The translations under genes and the position numbers were made by a program. A stretch of DNA of 64,000 bases from Bacteroidales bacterium (GTDB lineage Bacteria > Bacteroidota > Bacteroidia > Bacteroidales > UBA932). The notes under the pieces were generated by a model that saw only the letters and a program-made list of their open reading frames with translations, searched no databases and had not been told where the DNA came from. This document shows, one piece after another, positions 27,584-36,100 of this stretch. Location: positions 175,229-239,228 of the forward strand of contig WOYW01000011.1 in the NCBI GenBank assembly GCA_011620605.1, in the 5' to 3' direction. How positions within the stretch are numbered: position 1 is the stretch's first letter; the number at the start of each line of letters is the position of its first letter.

Positions 27584-28471
27584 ATGGGAAATAGAATATG
27601 TATCCGCACAGATCGTGGCAAAGAGGCTGTGGACGGAGCCGGAGTAAGGTTGCGCCGGGTTTTGGGATTGAAGACCGTGCAGGCTTACGATCCTTTTTTA
27701 ATGCTGGATGGATTTGATTCAGAAAATCCTGACGATTACATCAGGGGATTTCCATTTCATCCCCACCGGGGGATTGAAACGGTGACTTACCTTGTGGAAG
27801 GCCTCATTGAGCATATGGACAGTCTTGGTAACAAAGGCATCATAGGCGATCTTCAATGCCAGTGGATGACTGCAGGTTCCGGGATCATTCACCAGGAAAT
27901 GCCTAAGGAATCGCCCCGGATGCTGGGTTGTCAGCTATGGGTAAATCTCCCTGCCAAAGAAAAAATGACGGTCCCCACTTACAGGGATATTTTGCAGGAA
28001 GATGTACCCCTTATACGTGAGAAAGGAGCCGTAGTGCGCTTGTTGTCCGGTGCGTACAAAGGAAATGATGGGCCCATGGACGGGGGGTATCAGGATGTTC
28101 AATACCTTGACATTACCATGGAACCGGACAGGGAGTGGCTTTACGACCAGACTCCCAACGACCATACCTTGTTCCTGTACCTTCTGGAGGGAACCCTCAT
28201 GCCGTCCGGAGCGGAGGATTATCAAGAAAAGGGTTGTGCCATGCTTATGGCGGCAAACGGGAAACCCGGCGAAGGAAACGACACGGTTTCGGTGCGATCG
28301 GGAAGCAAAGGGGCCCGTTTTCTGCTCGTTGCAGCCAGACCACTGAATGAACCCGTTTCCTGGGGAGGCCCCATTGTCATGAATACAAAAGAAGAACTTG
28401 AACTGGCTTTCAGGGAACTGGAGGAAGGAACATTTATCAGGCACAAAGATCCCACATTCCTGATCCTATAG
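27584..28471 (+). CDS. Pirin family protein
   Basis: A 295-residue bicupin. FHPHRGIETVTYLVEG and WMTAGSGIIHQEMP hold the metal-binding His-His-His-Glu set of the N-terminal cupin, and the second half has a further cupin without all ligands. Bacterial pirins bind iron and some oxidise flavonols such as quercetin (quercetinase activity); others regulate enzymes. It follows the AKR gene by 13 bp, so they are probably cotranscribed. Confidence 0.9.
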   Translation: MGNRICIRTDRGKEAVDGAGVRLRRVLGLKTVQAYDPFLMLDGFDSENPDDYIRGFPFHPHRGIETVTYLVEGLIEHMDSLGNKGIIGDLQCQWMTAGSGIIHQEMPKESPRMLGCQLWVNLPAKEKMTVPTYRDILQEDVPLIREKGAVVRLLSGAYKGNDGPMDGGYQDVQYLDITMEPDREWLYDQTPNDHTLFLYLLEGTLMPSGAEDYQEKGCAMLMAANGKPGEGNDTVSVRSGSKGARFLLVAARPLNEPVSWGGPIVMNTKEELELAFRELEEGTFIRHKDPTFLIL

Positions 28472-28482
28472 GGCACCTGATC

Positions 28483-29559
28483 CTAAAGGGCGATCAGGCA
28501 TACCGGCTGGTCTACGGGGATGCGTTTACCGGTATCTTCAGGAAGACCGTTTTGTGTGTTCCGCCTGAATATTTCTATATGGTTTTCGTTTTTACATGAA
28601 ACCAGGATCCAGCGGTCATCCGGGGTGATCAAAAAATGCCTGGGATGACTGCCGGTTGGCTGAAAACCTTTTTTGGTGAGCATACCGGTTTCCCTGTCAA
28701 TGCTGAATGTAACCAGACCATCGCCTTTCAGACGCGTAGAAGCATACAGGCAATCACCGTCCCCAGAAAGAGCAATGTGGGCACTTCCGCGTGCCTCCAG
28801 TGTATCGGCTGTAATGGACTGGATACGTTCCAATTTCCCGTTGTTGTGCGTGAAAACGGTAATCGTACCCGAAAGTTCATTGATCAGGTATGCCATGTCA
28901 CCTTTTTTATTGAAGACCAGATGCCTGGGACCACTTCCAGGATCCAGGACAACGGTGTCTGAAAGTATCGGTGCATCCGGTCCGTTGTTGCTGAAAACAT
29001 AAATGTGGTCGGTGCCCAGGTCTGTGGCAAATAAATGACCGCCATCCGGTGAAAAAACCACACAGTGGATATGAGGCGCTTTTTGCCTGAGCGTATCGGG
29101 GCCCGAACCCGTAAATTCCCAACGGTGCCTGATGGTTTCCGCTCCTGGGGAAAAAACGGTAACCGTACTCGAGGAATAATCGGCTGTCACCACATATTTT
29201 CCGGAAGGTTCCACGGCTACATGGCAGGGATCTGCCCCAGGGTTTTCCAGAACCCTGACAGGCTCTAGTTTTCCGTTTTTTCTGTCGGCAACAAAAACGG
29301 CTAAGCCCGATGCCGGGCCGCTTTCGTTGACCGCATAAATCATGTTGTCTGCCGCCGACACGGCCAGGAAAGAAGGATTACGGGAAGCTGTACTGTCCAG
29401 CTGTTGAAATTCACCCGTAGCAGGATCAAAGCGGTAAGCATAGATCCCGTGGCTGTTGCCCGTTGTATAGGTGCCGGCCAGCAATGTCAGATCCGGGCTG
29501 CCGGAAGTGCATGCGTTTAATGAACCCATTGTCATAATGAGGAATATCAGGTTTTTCAC
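28483..29559 (-). CDS. Lactonase/6-phosphogluconolactonase-like beta-propeller lipoprotein
   Basis: A beta-propeller protein of about 360 residues with YTTGNSHGIYAYRFDP, VNESGPASGLAV, CHVAVEPSGKYVVTADY and SGDGDCLYASTR repeats typical of the 7-bladed lactonase family. A lipobox (SLNAC) lies near the N terminus. The longest frame starts at 29613 but runs through a terminator hairpin, so a GTG at 29559 (or TTG at 29565, both giving a lipoprotein signal) is preferred over the ATG at 29535, whose signal would be too short. Probable function: sugar lactone hydrolysis in the periplasm, unproven. Confidence 0.75.
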   Translation of the reverse strand: MKNLIFLIMTMGSLNACTSGSPDLTLLAGTYTTGNSHGIYAYRFDPATGEFQQLDSTASRNPSFLAVSAADNMIYAVNESGPASGLAVFVADRKNGKLEPVRVLENPGADPCHVAVEPSGKYVVTADYSSSTVTVFSPGAETIRHRWEFTGSGPDTLRQKAPHIHCVVFSPDGGHLFATDLGTDHIYVFSNNGPDAPILSDTVVLDPGSGPRHLVFNKKGDMAYLINELSGTITVFTHNNGKLERIQSITADTLEARGSAHIALSGDGDCLYASTRLKGDGLVTFSIDRETGMLTKKGFQPTGSHPRHFLITPDDRWILVSCKNENHIEIFRRNTQNGLPEDTGKRIPVDQPVCLIAL

Positions 29560-29573
29560 GATCAATTTTTTTA

Positions 29574-29605
29574 CAAAAATAAAAAAACCCCGTTGAAAAA
29601 CGGGG
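29574..29605 (-). terminator. Intrinsic terminator after the NigD-like gene
   Basis: On the minus strand a 7-bp perfect stem (CCCCGTT, loop TTTC, AACGGGG) is followed at once by a run of Ts. It lies 32 bp after the NigD-like stop. Its T-run overlaps a TATTTTTG box (29574-29581) that could start transcription of the lactonase gene. Confidence 0.85.
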
Positions 29606-29636
29606 TGGCGCATTAATTCATTTAACCGTAAACAAA

Positions 29637-30371
29637 TTAATAATCCAGAGTAAAAACTTTAATGCCCTGGTTAATGGTATTCACTTTGATCTTAAGGCCT
29701 TTTACACCTTCTTCAATACATTCACCCTCCAGGGGGTACGACATCATAGTGGAATAACTAGTGTAAAGGGGATCGTTGTTGGATTTATGGCGCAATTCCA
29801 CGCAGTAATATCCTTCATCCAGGGGATTTTCACGATTCATATCGTAAATAAGGCTGAATGAATGTTTTGTGGGATCCATGGCCTGTATGGATATCTGCAA
29901 ATTCAGATATCTTTTTGATCCGAAGCCTCCTCCTGCAAACCATAAATACTGCGGTTCAACCCTGTCCGTACCCAGTGTATCGGGCTGACCGGTGTAAATG
30001 AAATCTTCCGTATCGACAAGGTGCATCTGTACAATATCGATGTATTTTACGGGGGATCCATCCGTTTGGGCTTCTTCTCCTTCCTGGTCATCACCATGGA
30101 GCGTATAATACAATATCATCCGGTCTCCGTCTATAGGTTCAAATTCATTATTGATAGAGGTATGGTTCACGGGACAAAACAGCAGGGTATCGTCGGTAAT
30201 GACATAAAAAGGGTAGTTTCCCTCAACTTCCTGTTGGTGTGTGTCTGTGGTTATGGTTCCCCAGGTGACTTTTGTTTCATCGCCCGGATCCAGCCATTTG
30301 GCGCAGGAATTGACGGTAAGGAGCAGGGTAGCCGCAGAGATCAAAAAAAAGAGGTTACTTATTCTTTTCAT
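29637..30371 (-). CDS. NigD-like lipoprotein
   Basis: A 244-residue lipoprotein: start at the ATG at 30371 gives MKRISNLFFLISAATLLLTVNSC with a clean lipobox. The rest is a beta-rich secreted domain: GDRMILYYTLHGDDQEG, DIVQMHLVDTEDFIYTG and YLNLQISIQAMDPTKHSFSL look like the NigD family (NigD_N plus NigD_C) found in Bacteroidales. NigD was named from a bacteriocin locus of Bacteroides; here no bacteriocin gene is visible. Exposed on the outer membrane or in periplasm. Confidence 0.7.
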   Translation of the reverse strand: MKRISNLFFLISAATLLLTVNSCAKWLDPGDETKVTWGTITTDTHQQEVEGNYPFYVITDDTLLFCPVNHTSINNEFEPIDGDRMILYYTLHGDDQEGEEAQTDGSPVKYIDIVQMHLVDTEDFIYTGQPDTLGTDRVEPQYLWFAGGGFGSKRYLNLQISIQAMDPTKHSFSLIYDMNRENPLDEGYYCVELRHKSNNDPLYTSYSTMMSYPLEGECIEEGVKGLKIKVNTINQGIKVFTLDY

Positions 30372-30506
30372 TATTTTAGTATTTTCGTTGATGTTTCTGT
30401 TTACTAATTGCAGCAATTATCCAATTACTGCATCAATGAAAGAAAAAATATTTGTCAATGCAGTATTATGGATCCCTTTGCATTTAATTGATGACCGTAA
30501 ACACAG

Positions 30507-31025
30507 ATGAAAGACCGGGAGCTTTGGAAAGAGATATATAAGAAGTACGCGAAGCGCATGTTGACGGTCTGCATGCGGTATTCCCCGGGCAGGGAACAGG
30601 CAGAGGATATGATGCATGACGGATTCATGCAGGTGTTCCGGTCTTTGGATAAATTTACCGACCGGGGAGAAGGTTCTTTGAGAGCCTGGATGGAACGGAT
30701 CATGATCAATACATGTTTGCAACAGATCCGGAAAAAAGACCTGCTTAGGGACAGCTGTCCGGTGGAAACGTACAGGGAACCGGCCGATGATGCCTCACTG
30801 GAAGCGGCTGCCGAGAGTATTCCGGCTCCTGTTTTACTTCGTTTCATACAGGAACTTCCACCAGGGTACAGAACTGTTTTTAATCTTTATGTGTTTGAAG
30901 GGATGAACCATAAAGAGATTGCCCAAAAACTGAACATTAAAGAAAAAACATCCTCATCACAATTATACAGGGCTAAATGTTTGCTTGCCTCGCAAATAAA
31001 AGAATATGAAAGAAAGCAACAATAA
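30507..31025 (+). CDS. ECF-type RNA polymerase sigma factor
   Basis: A 172-residue sigma-70 relative. Region 2: YAKRMLTVCMRYSPGREQAEDMMHDGFMQVFRSL with the core-binding and minus-10 contact parts; region 4: ELPPGYRTVFNLYVFEGMNHKEIAQKLNIKEKT, the HTH for the minus-35 element. No region 1 or 3. Overlaps the next gene by 20 bp, the typical arrangement of an ECF sigma with its regulator. Confidence 0.92.
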   Translation: MKDRELWKEIYKKYAKRMLTVCMRYSPGREQAEDMMHDGFMQVFRSLDKFTDRGEGSLRAWMERIMINTCLQQIRKKDLLRDSCPVETYREPADDASLEAAAESIPAPVLLRFIQELPPGYRTVFNLYVFEGMNHKEIAQKLNIKEKTSSSQLYRAKCLLASQIKEYERKQQ

Positions 31026-32220
31026 ATGGACGGATATCGTCCGGGATAAAGTGAACGGACTTCCGGAAGTATTGGATACCGATGCTTCCTGGGGACGTAT
31101 GGAACGTAAGATCCTTGCTTTCTACCGGATCCGGTTTTTCAAATGGACAGGGCTGGCGGCAGCCTGTGTTGCTGCCATACTGGTTCCCGTACTCTTTTTG
31201 AACAGTGGAGGAGCCGGAATCACGGAACAGCCGGTCCACATAGTGAAACTGCTTTACGACGGGGCCGGATTGACATGTAAAGCCGAACGGCCGGTAAATA
31301 CTATATATATACTTCCCGGATCCCGTTCCAGATTTATTGCCACGCAACCGGCAGCGGATCCCGAACCTGAACCTGCTCCTGCGCAAGCACTTGCACAGGA
31401 ACAAGCTCCGGTAGCGGTTTCAGAAGCTCAAGCCGGGCCCGCCGGCGAGATTACCAAAACCCTGCCCGTTTATAATGCCGATCCTTTCGCACAGTCCGCC
31501 CAACAAACACGAACCCGGGGAAAATTCATGGTATCCGCCTCGGGCCTGTTGAACGTAAGCCGGGGAGGAGCGGCAGGTGCCCTGCCCATGAACGATCTTT
31601 TAATGTCTGACAACCGTTTGGCTACCTACGGGATCACGCATAAGGAAGCCGAGCTGAATGCCGACCAGGCTTCGTTCGCCCCGATCTCATTCGTTCTATA
31701 CGAATACAAACACAAAATGCCCGTTTCCTTTGGAGTTTACGCTTCTCTGCCTCTATCGGAGTACTGGTTCGTGGAAAGCGGGCTTTTTGCCACCCGTCTT
31801 GCCACCTCCATTTATTCCAAATCTTATGTGCAACTCAAGCCGGACAATACCGAACCTGTTTTTATTACAGACCGGGTTTTATGGTATTTGGGCGTTCCTT
31901 TAAAGGTCAGGTGGAACTTTGTGCAAAAAAAGTTTTTTACCTCTTATGCCTCAGTCGGAGGCATGCTGGAGAAATGCGTTTCGTTTGATTATACGGGATA
32001 CATGGACGATGAGAACATGCAGTTTACGACCGGTCAGATCCCTTTGCAATGGTCTGTAAATGCCACATTGGGAGCACAATACAACATCATTAGCGTACTT
32101 GGACTTTTCTTGGAACCGGGGGTCTCATTTTTCTTTGATAGTCACAACCCGGTACATACCATCCGGGGGGAAAGGCCTCTGTATTTTAACCTGAATGCAG
32201 GGATCCGTTTTAAGTTTTAA
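31006..32220 (+). CDS. Anti-sigma-like protein with C-terminal outer-membrane beta-barrel
   Basis: A 404-residue protein in three parts. Residues 1-45 (KESNNKWTDIVRDKVNGLPE) are cytoplasmic and resemble the short sigma-binding N termini of anti-sigma factors; 46-64 (WTGLAAACVAAILVPVLFL) form one transmembrane helix; 105-165 are a Pro/Ala/Glu/Gln-rich linker; about 240-404 form a beta-barrel ending GIRFKF with aromatic C-terminal Phe, the outer-membrane barrel signature. The protein should span both membranes, like dual-membrane-spanning anti-sigma factors (Dma) described in Bacteroides thetaiotaomicron. It overlaps the sigma gene, its likely partner. Confidence 0.82.
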   Translation: MKESNNKWTDIVRDKVNGLPEVLDTDASWGRMERKILAFYRIRFFKWTGLAAACVAAILVPVLFLNSGGAGITEQPVHIVKLLYDGAGLTCKAERPVNTIYILPGSRSRFIATQPAADPEPEPAPAQALAQEQAPVAVSEAQAGPAGEITKTLPVYNADPFAQSAQQTRTRGKFMVSASGLLNVSRGGAAGALPMNDLLMSDNRLATYGITHKEAELNADQASFAPISFVLYEYKHKMPVSFGVYASLPLSEYWFVESGLFATRLATSIYSKSYVQLKPDNTEPVFITDRVLWYLGVPLKVRWNFVQKKFFTSYASVGGMLEKCVSFDYTGYMDDENMQFTTGQIPLQWSVNATLGAQYNIISVLGLFLEPGVSFFFDSHNPVHTIRGERPLYFNLNAGIRFKF

Positions 32221-32265
32221 TAATTTATTTTCAAAGAATCCTGCAATTTATCCGATTTATTATCA

Positions 32266-32273
32266 TACATTTG
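32266..32273 (+). promoter_or_regulatory. Minus-7 box (TACATTTG) for the cold-shock gene
   Basis: TACATTTG matches TAnnTTTG and lies 41 bp before the cold-shock ATG. The leader is T-rich (TTTTTTTATTTTTTTTATTT), a feature of cold-shock mRNAs that helps translation initiation. Confidence 0.5.
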
Positions 32274-32314
32274 CAACTCATATAATTTTTTTATTTTTTT
32301 TATTTTTTATTTCA

Positions 32315-32506
32315 ATGAATAACGGAACCGTTAAATTTTACGATGAGATCAAAGGTTTTGGTTTTATCAAGGACGCAAACTCGTCCAAAGAGTATTTTGT
32401 ACATTCATCAGGTCTTATTGACAGGATCAGGGACAACGATGAAGTAACTTTCGACTTACAGGAAGGAAGAAAAGGATTAAATGCCGTAAATGTAAGACGC
32501 AGCTAA
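32315..32506 (+). CDS. Cold-shock domain protein
   Basis: A 63-residue CspA-type OB-fold protein: NGTVKFYDEIKGFGFIK with the RNP1-like KGFGFI, and KEYFVHSSGL with RNP2-like FVHSS. The ATG at 32315 is chosen because the upstream frame adds a T-rich non-homologous segment. It binds single-stranded nucleic acids and chaperones RNA. A strong terminator follows, so it is probably monocistronic. Confidence 0.92.
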   Translation: MNNGTVKFYDEIKGFGFIKDANSSKEYFVHSSGLIDRIRDNDEVTFDLQEGRKGLNAVNVRRS

Positions 32507-32527
32507 TCCTGCAACATACCATTTGCA

Positions 32528-32558
32528 ATCCCGCCGCTTAGCGACGGGATTTTTTTTT
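32528..32558 (+). terminator. Intrinsic terminator after the cold-shock gene
   Basis: ATCCCG-CCGCTTAGCGA-CGGGAT forms a stem of six GC-rich pairs, extended by an inner CGC/GCG, followed by TTTTTTTT. It separates the cold-shock gene from the PPTase-NRPS operon. Confidence 0.85.
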
Positions 32559-32559
32559 A

Positions 32560-32567
32560 TACTTTTG
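32560..32567 (+). promoter_or_regulatory. Minus-7 box (TACTTTTG) for the PPTase-NRPS operon
   Basis: TACTTTTG matches TAnnTTTG and starts 2 bp after the terminator T-run, 5 bp before the PPTase ATG. AAGG stands directly before the ATG, too close to act as a usual ribosome binding site. The message would be leaderless or nearly so. Confidence 0.5.
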
Positions 32568-32572
32568 TAAGG

Positions 32573-33160
32573 ATGATATACCTTTTGGCCCATGTGAATG
32601 CTTTACCGGACAATTTCCCTGAAATTTGCCGCACTTTCATGCCCCCGGAACGGAGCCGGCAAATGACGGGCTATGCCAGGATAACAGACCGTAAATTATG
32701 TGCAGCTGCTTATGTGTTACTGGTTTACGCCCTTAATAAGGAAAACCTGTTTACACGGCTGCCTGTTTTCGGCTACGGCCCCAACAACAAACCTTACCTG
32801 GCCAATTATCCCGGAATACACTTTAACATAAGCCATTGCGACGGGGCTGTGGTATGTGCCCTGTCCAAAGATCCGTTGGGCATAGATATTGAAAAAGTGG
32901 AGGACTACGATGACCAGATGGCCCGCTACATCTGCAACCCCATGGAATACGAGTGGGTTACGGCAATGCCTGGGATGGAAGAGCAACGGTTTACGGAAAT
33001 GTGGACACGCAAGGAAAGTTACGTCAAATCATTGGGAACCGGCATAGACTGCCACCCGCAAAAAATGGAAAGCGGGGAAAGCCGGGTGTTTTACACAAGC
33101 AACAATAACGATCAATACATAATAAGTCTCAGACAATGCAGCAAAAAACCTACCCCCTGA
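32573..33160 (+). CDS. Sfp-type 4'-phosphopantetheinyl transferase
   Basis: A 195-residue PPTase: NKPYLANYPGIHFNISHC in the middle, DPLGIDIEKVEDYD with the metal-binding Asp/Glu pair and FTEMWTRKESYVKSLGTG with the WxxKEA-like motif (here WTRKES). It transfers the 4'-phosphopantetheine arm from CoA to carrier domains. Its 3' end overlaps the NRPS start by 25 bp, so it is the dedicated activator of the NRPS, and perhaps of the two ACPs in the pigment operon. Confidence 0.92.
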   Translation: MIYLLAHVNALPDNFPEICRTFMPPERSRQMTGYARITDRKLCAAAYVLLVYALNKENLFTRLPVFGYGPNNKPYLANYPGIHFNISHCDGAVVCALSKDPLGIDIEKVEDYDDQMARYICNPMEYEWVTAMPGMEEQRFTEMWTRKESYVKSLGTGIDCHPQKMESGESRVFYTSNNNDQYIISLRQCSKKPTP

Positions 33161-36100
33161 CAAATGCACAGAAGGGCATGTATTACGAATGGCAGAAAGA
33201 CAAGGAACTGACCCAGTACAACAATCCCTTTCTTTATGAATTTCCCGACAAGATAAAGGCACAACAACTCAAAGAAGCCTTTCTCAAAGTAGTTCAGGCA
33301 CACCCTTTCCTGAAGCTTAAACTGAAATTGCCGGGCAACGGGGAAGTGGTCCAGTATTTTGTCAAAGAAGACCCTGTAACCATTCCCGTATACGAAACAA
33401 ATGAAGACGGGATCAGGGAACGCCTCCTTAAAACCATAAAGCCGTTTGACTTGTTGTCCGGAGAACCCCTCTATCGGATAGACATCTATAAAACCCCGCG
33501 AAAGATCTATGTCTTGCTGGACATACACCACATAGCTTACGACGGATCTTCCAGTACGGTATTTCACAGGGACCTGGTTAAAGCTTATAACGGGGAGGAA
33601 CTTCAGGAAGAAACTTTTACCTGTGGTGATTTTGCATTGTTGGAAACGGAACGCATGCAGGGAGAAGAATACAAACACGATGAAGTCTATTTTAACGAAA
33701 AACTTTCAGGAGTCACCCCGGCAAAGCTTCCTATACTGAACCGGTCCGAACAGGCTGCAGGGACGTTGGACAAAGTGTCTGAATATATTGATTATCAAGA
33801 AATAAGTGATTTTTGCAAACGCCTGGCTATTTCCCCCAACAACCTGTTCGCAGGAGCCCTGGGTATTTGTTTGAACCGTTATACACGTGAAAACAAGCTC
33901 TGTTTCTGTACGGCACACAACGGCCGCATAGACGAAAGGGTGCGGGACAGCGTGGGAATGTTTGTCAAAACACTGCCCGTGGTGGTGGAAACGGACCCCG
34001 GACAAAAGCTGGAAGATTACCTGAAAGGAATCCGTACCGGTATGAAAGAACTCTGGACACACCAAACGTATCCGTTTTCGGATATGGTAACCAATTTCGG
34101 GATCGCCATGGACCTGACCTACACCTATCAAAAAGGGATCCTGGAATATTTTCAAATGCCCCAGGGACAAGTCAAAATGGAATACATGCACGAAGGGTCC
34201 ACTCATGACAAACTAAGCATTTACATATACCAGTTCCCCGATAATTTTGAAATTCGTTGCGAATACAACAACGAACTTTACGACAGGGAATACATGGAGG
34301 TATTTGCCGCTTCCCTGAAAAACACGCTGGAAGAGATACTGGCTGCCGACCCTTCAAAAACCGCCTGCTCGGCAATCACGATTGTCAATCCCGGGGAAAG
34401 GGAAAAAGTGCTGAAATTTGCACAGGGCAACGAACTGGCCTACGACAACACCAAATCCTTCCCCGACCTTTTCCGGGAACAGGTGGCCAAAATTCCCAAA
34501 AACCCCGCAGTAAAAGACATATCCGGAACTTTGACTTATGAGGAACTGGACCGCCAGTCAGATGTGATGGCCCGCAAACTGATATACATGGGCGTCAAAC
34601 CCGACGATTTTGTGGCCGTGGTGTTATCCCGTCGGAAAGAATACGTGGTTACCGTGCTGGGGATCCAGAAAGCCAAAGCCGCTTACATACCCATGGATAG
34701 TGAATACCCCATTGACCGTTTGCTTTACATGATGGACAACAGCCGTTCCGCGGTATTGGTCACCGAAAAGGAACTCTACTCCAAAAAGCAGGAAGAAGGG
34801 GATTTTCAACACCGCAACGTACTTTTCCTGGAAGACATAAAACTGGATGTTCCGGTAGAAAAAGTGACCGATCTGCCCGGACCGGATAACCTGGCCTATA
34901 TGATCTACACATCCGGGTCCACCGGGAAACCCAAAGGTGTGATGATCAGCCACCGGGGACTGGTGGCCATGAGCACGGCACATGCCACTGACATGGGCAT
35001 CATTCCGGGGGACAGCAATATATGCCATGCCAGTTTCAGTTTTGACGCATCGGTACACGATATCTTCCCGCCTTTGTCTGCCGGGGCCTGCATACACGTG
35101 ATCCCTGCGGAAATGCGCCAGGACATGGTCATGCTTTACGAGTACATGATCAAGAACCGGATTACCGGGGGAACATTCAGCACCCAGTTTGGCCTGGAAA
35201 TGATCAACCAGTTTGAACTTCCCATGAAATACATGCTGGTGGGCGGGGAGAAAATGTTTCCCGTTAAAAAAAGAAACCTGAAGATCATCAACGGGTACGG
35301 ACCTACGGAATTCACCGTGTGTTCTGATTACCACATAGTGGACCAGGACAAAGATACCGGGAACATTCCCATAGGCCGTCCCGTTCCCAATTCCTGGTCG
35401 TACGTATTGGATGACAAACAGCAACTGCTGTCGGCCGGGGTGGCCGGCGAATTGTGCCTGGCCGGACCACAGATAGCCCTGGGTTACTGGCTGCGGGAAG
35501 ACCTGACTGCAGAACGCTTCATTGCGAATCCCTACAGTACGGGGGCTATAAACGACAAGATATACCGTACCGGGGACCTGGTACGCTGGCGCAGCGACGG
35601 ACTGATAGAGTACCTGGGCCGGATCGATACCCAGGTCAAATTGCGCGGATTCCGCATAGAACTTGGAGAGATCGAGACCGTTCTGTCCAAATTCCCGGGG
35701 ATCGTCTCGGCAGTGGCCGATGTGAAGGAATTCGGAGGTGCGCAGCAACTCTGCGCCTATTACCAGACAGAAGGGAACACGGATATTTCCGAGGACGCCC
35801 TCCTTGAGCACTTACGCGCCAGCCTGACCGACTATATGGTCCCCTCGGCCTTGCTCAAATTGAAGGCCTTTCCCATGACGCCCAACGGCAAAGTGGACCG
35901 TAAAAAACTGCCCATACCGCACCTTACCCTGAAAGAGATCATCCCTCCGCAAACCATCATGGAAAAAGACCTCTTTGGAATCGTAGCGGAAATCCTGCAG
36001 ACCAATGAGTTTGGCGTTACCACCAACCTGTTGTCCATAGGGCTGACCTCGTTGCTGGCCATCCGTTTTTCCGTGGTGGTCAAGCAGAAACTGGATATCA

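Noticed and set aside
29560..29613. Upstream start of the lactonase
   Set aside because: It would run through a terminator hairpin and destroy the lipoprotein signal.
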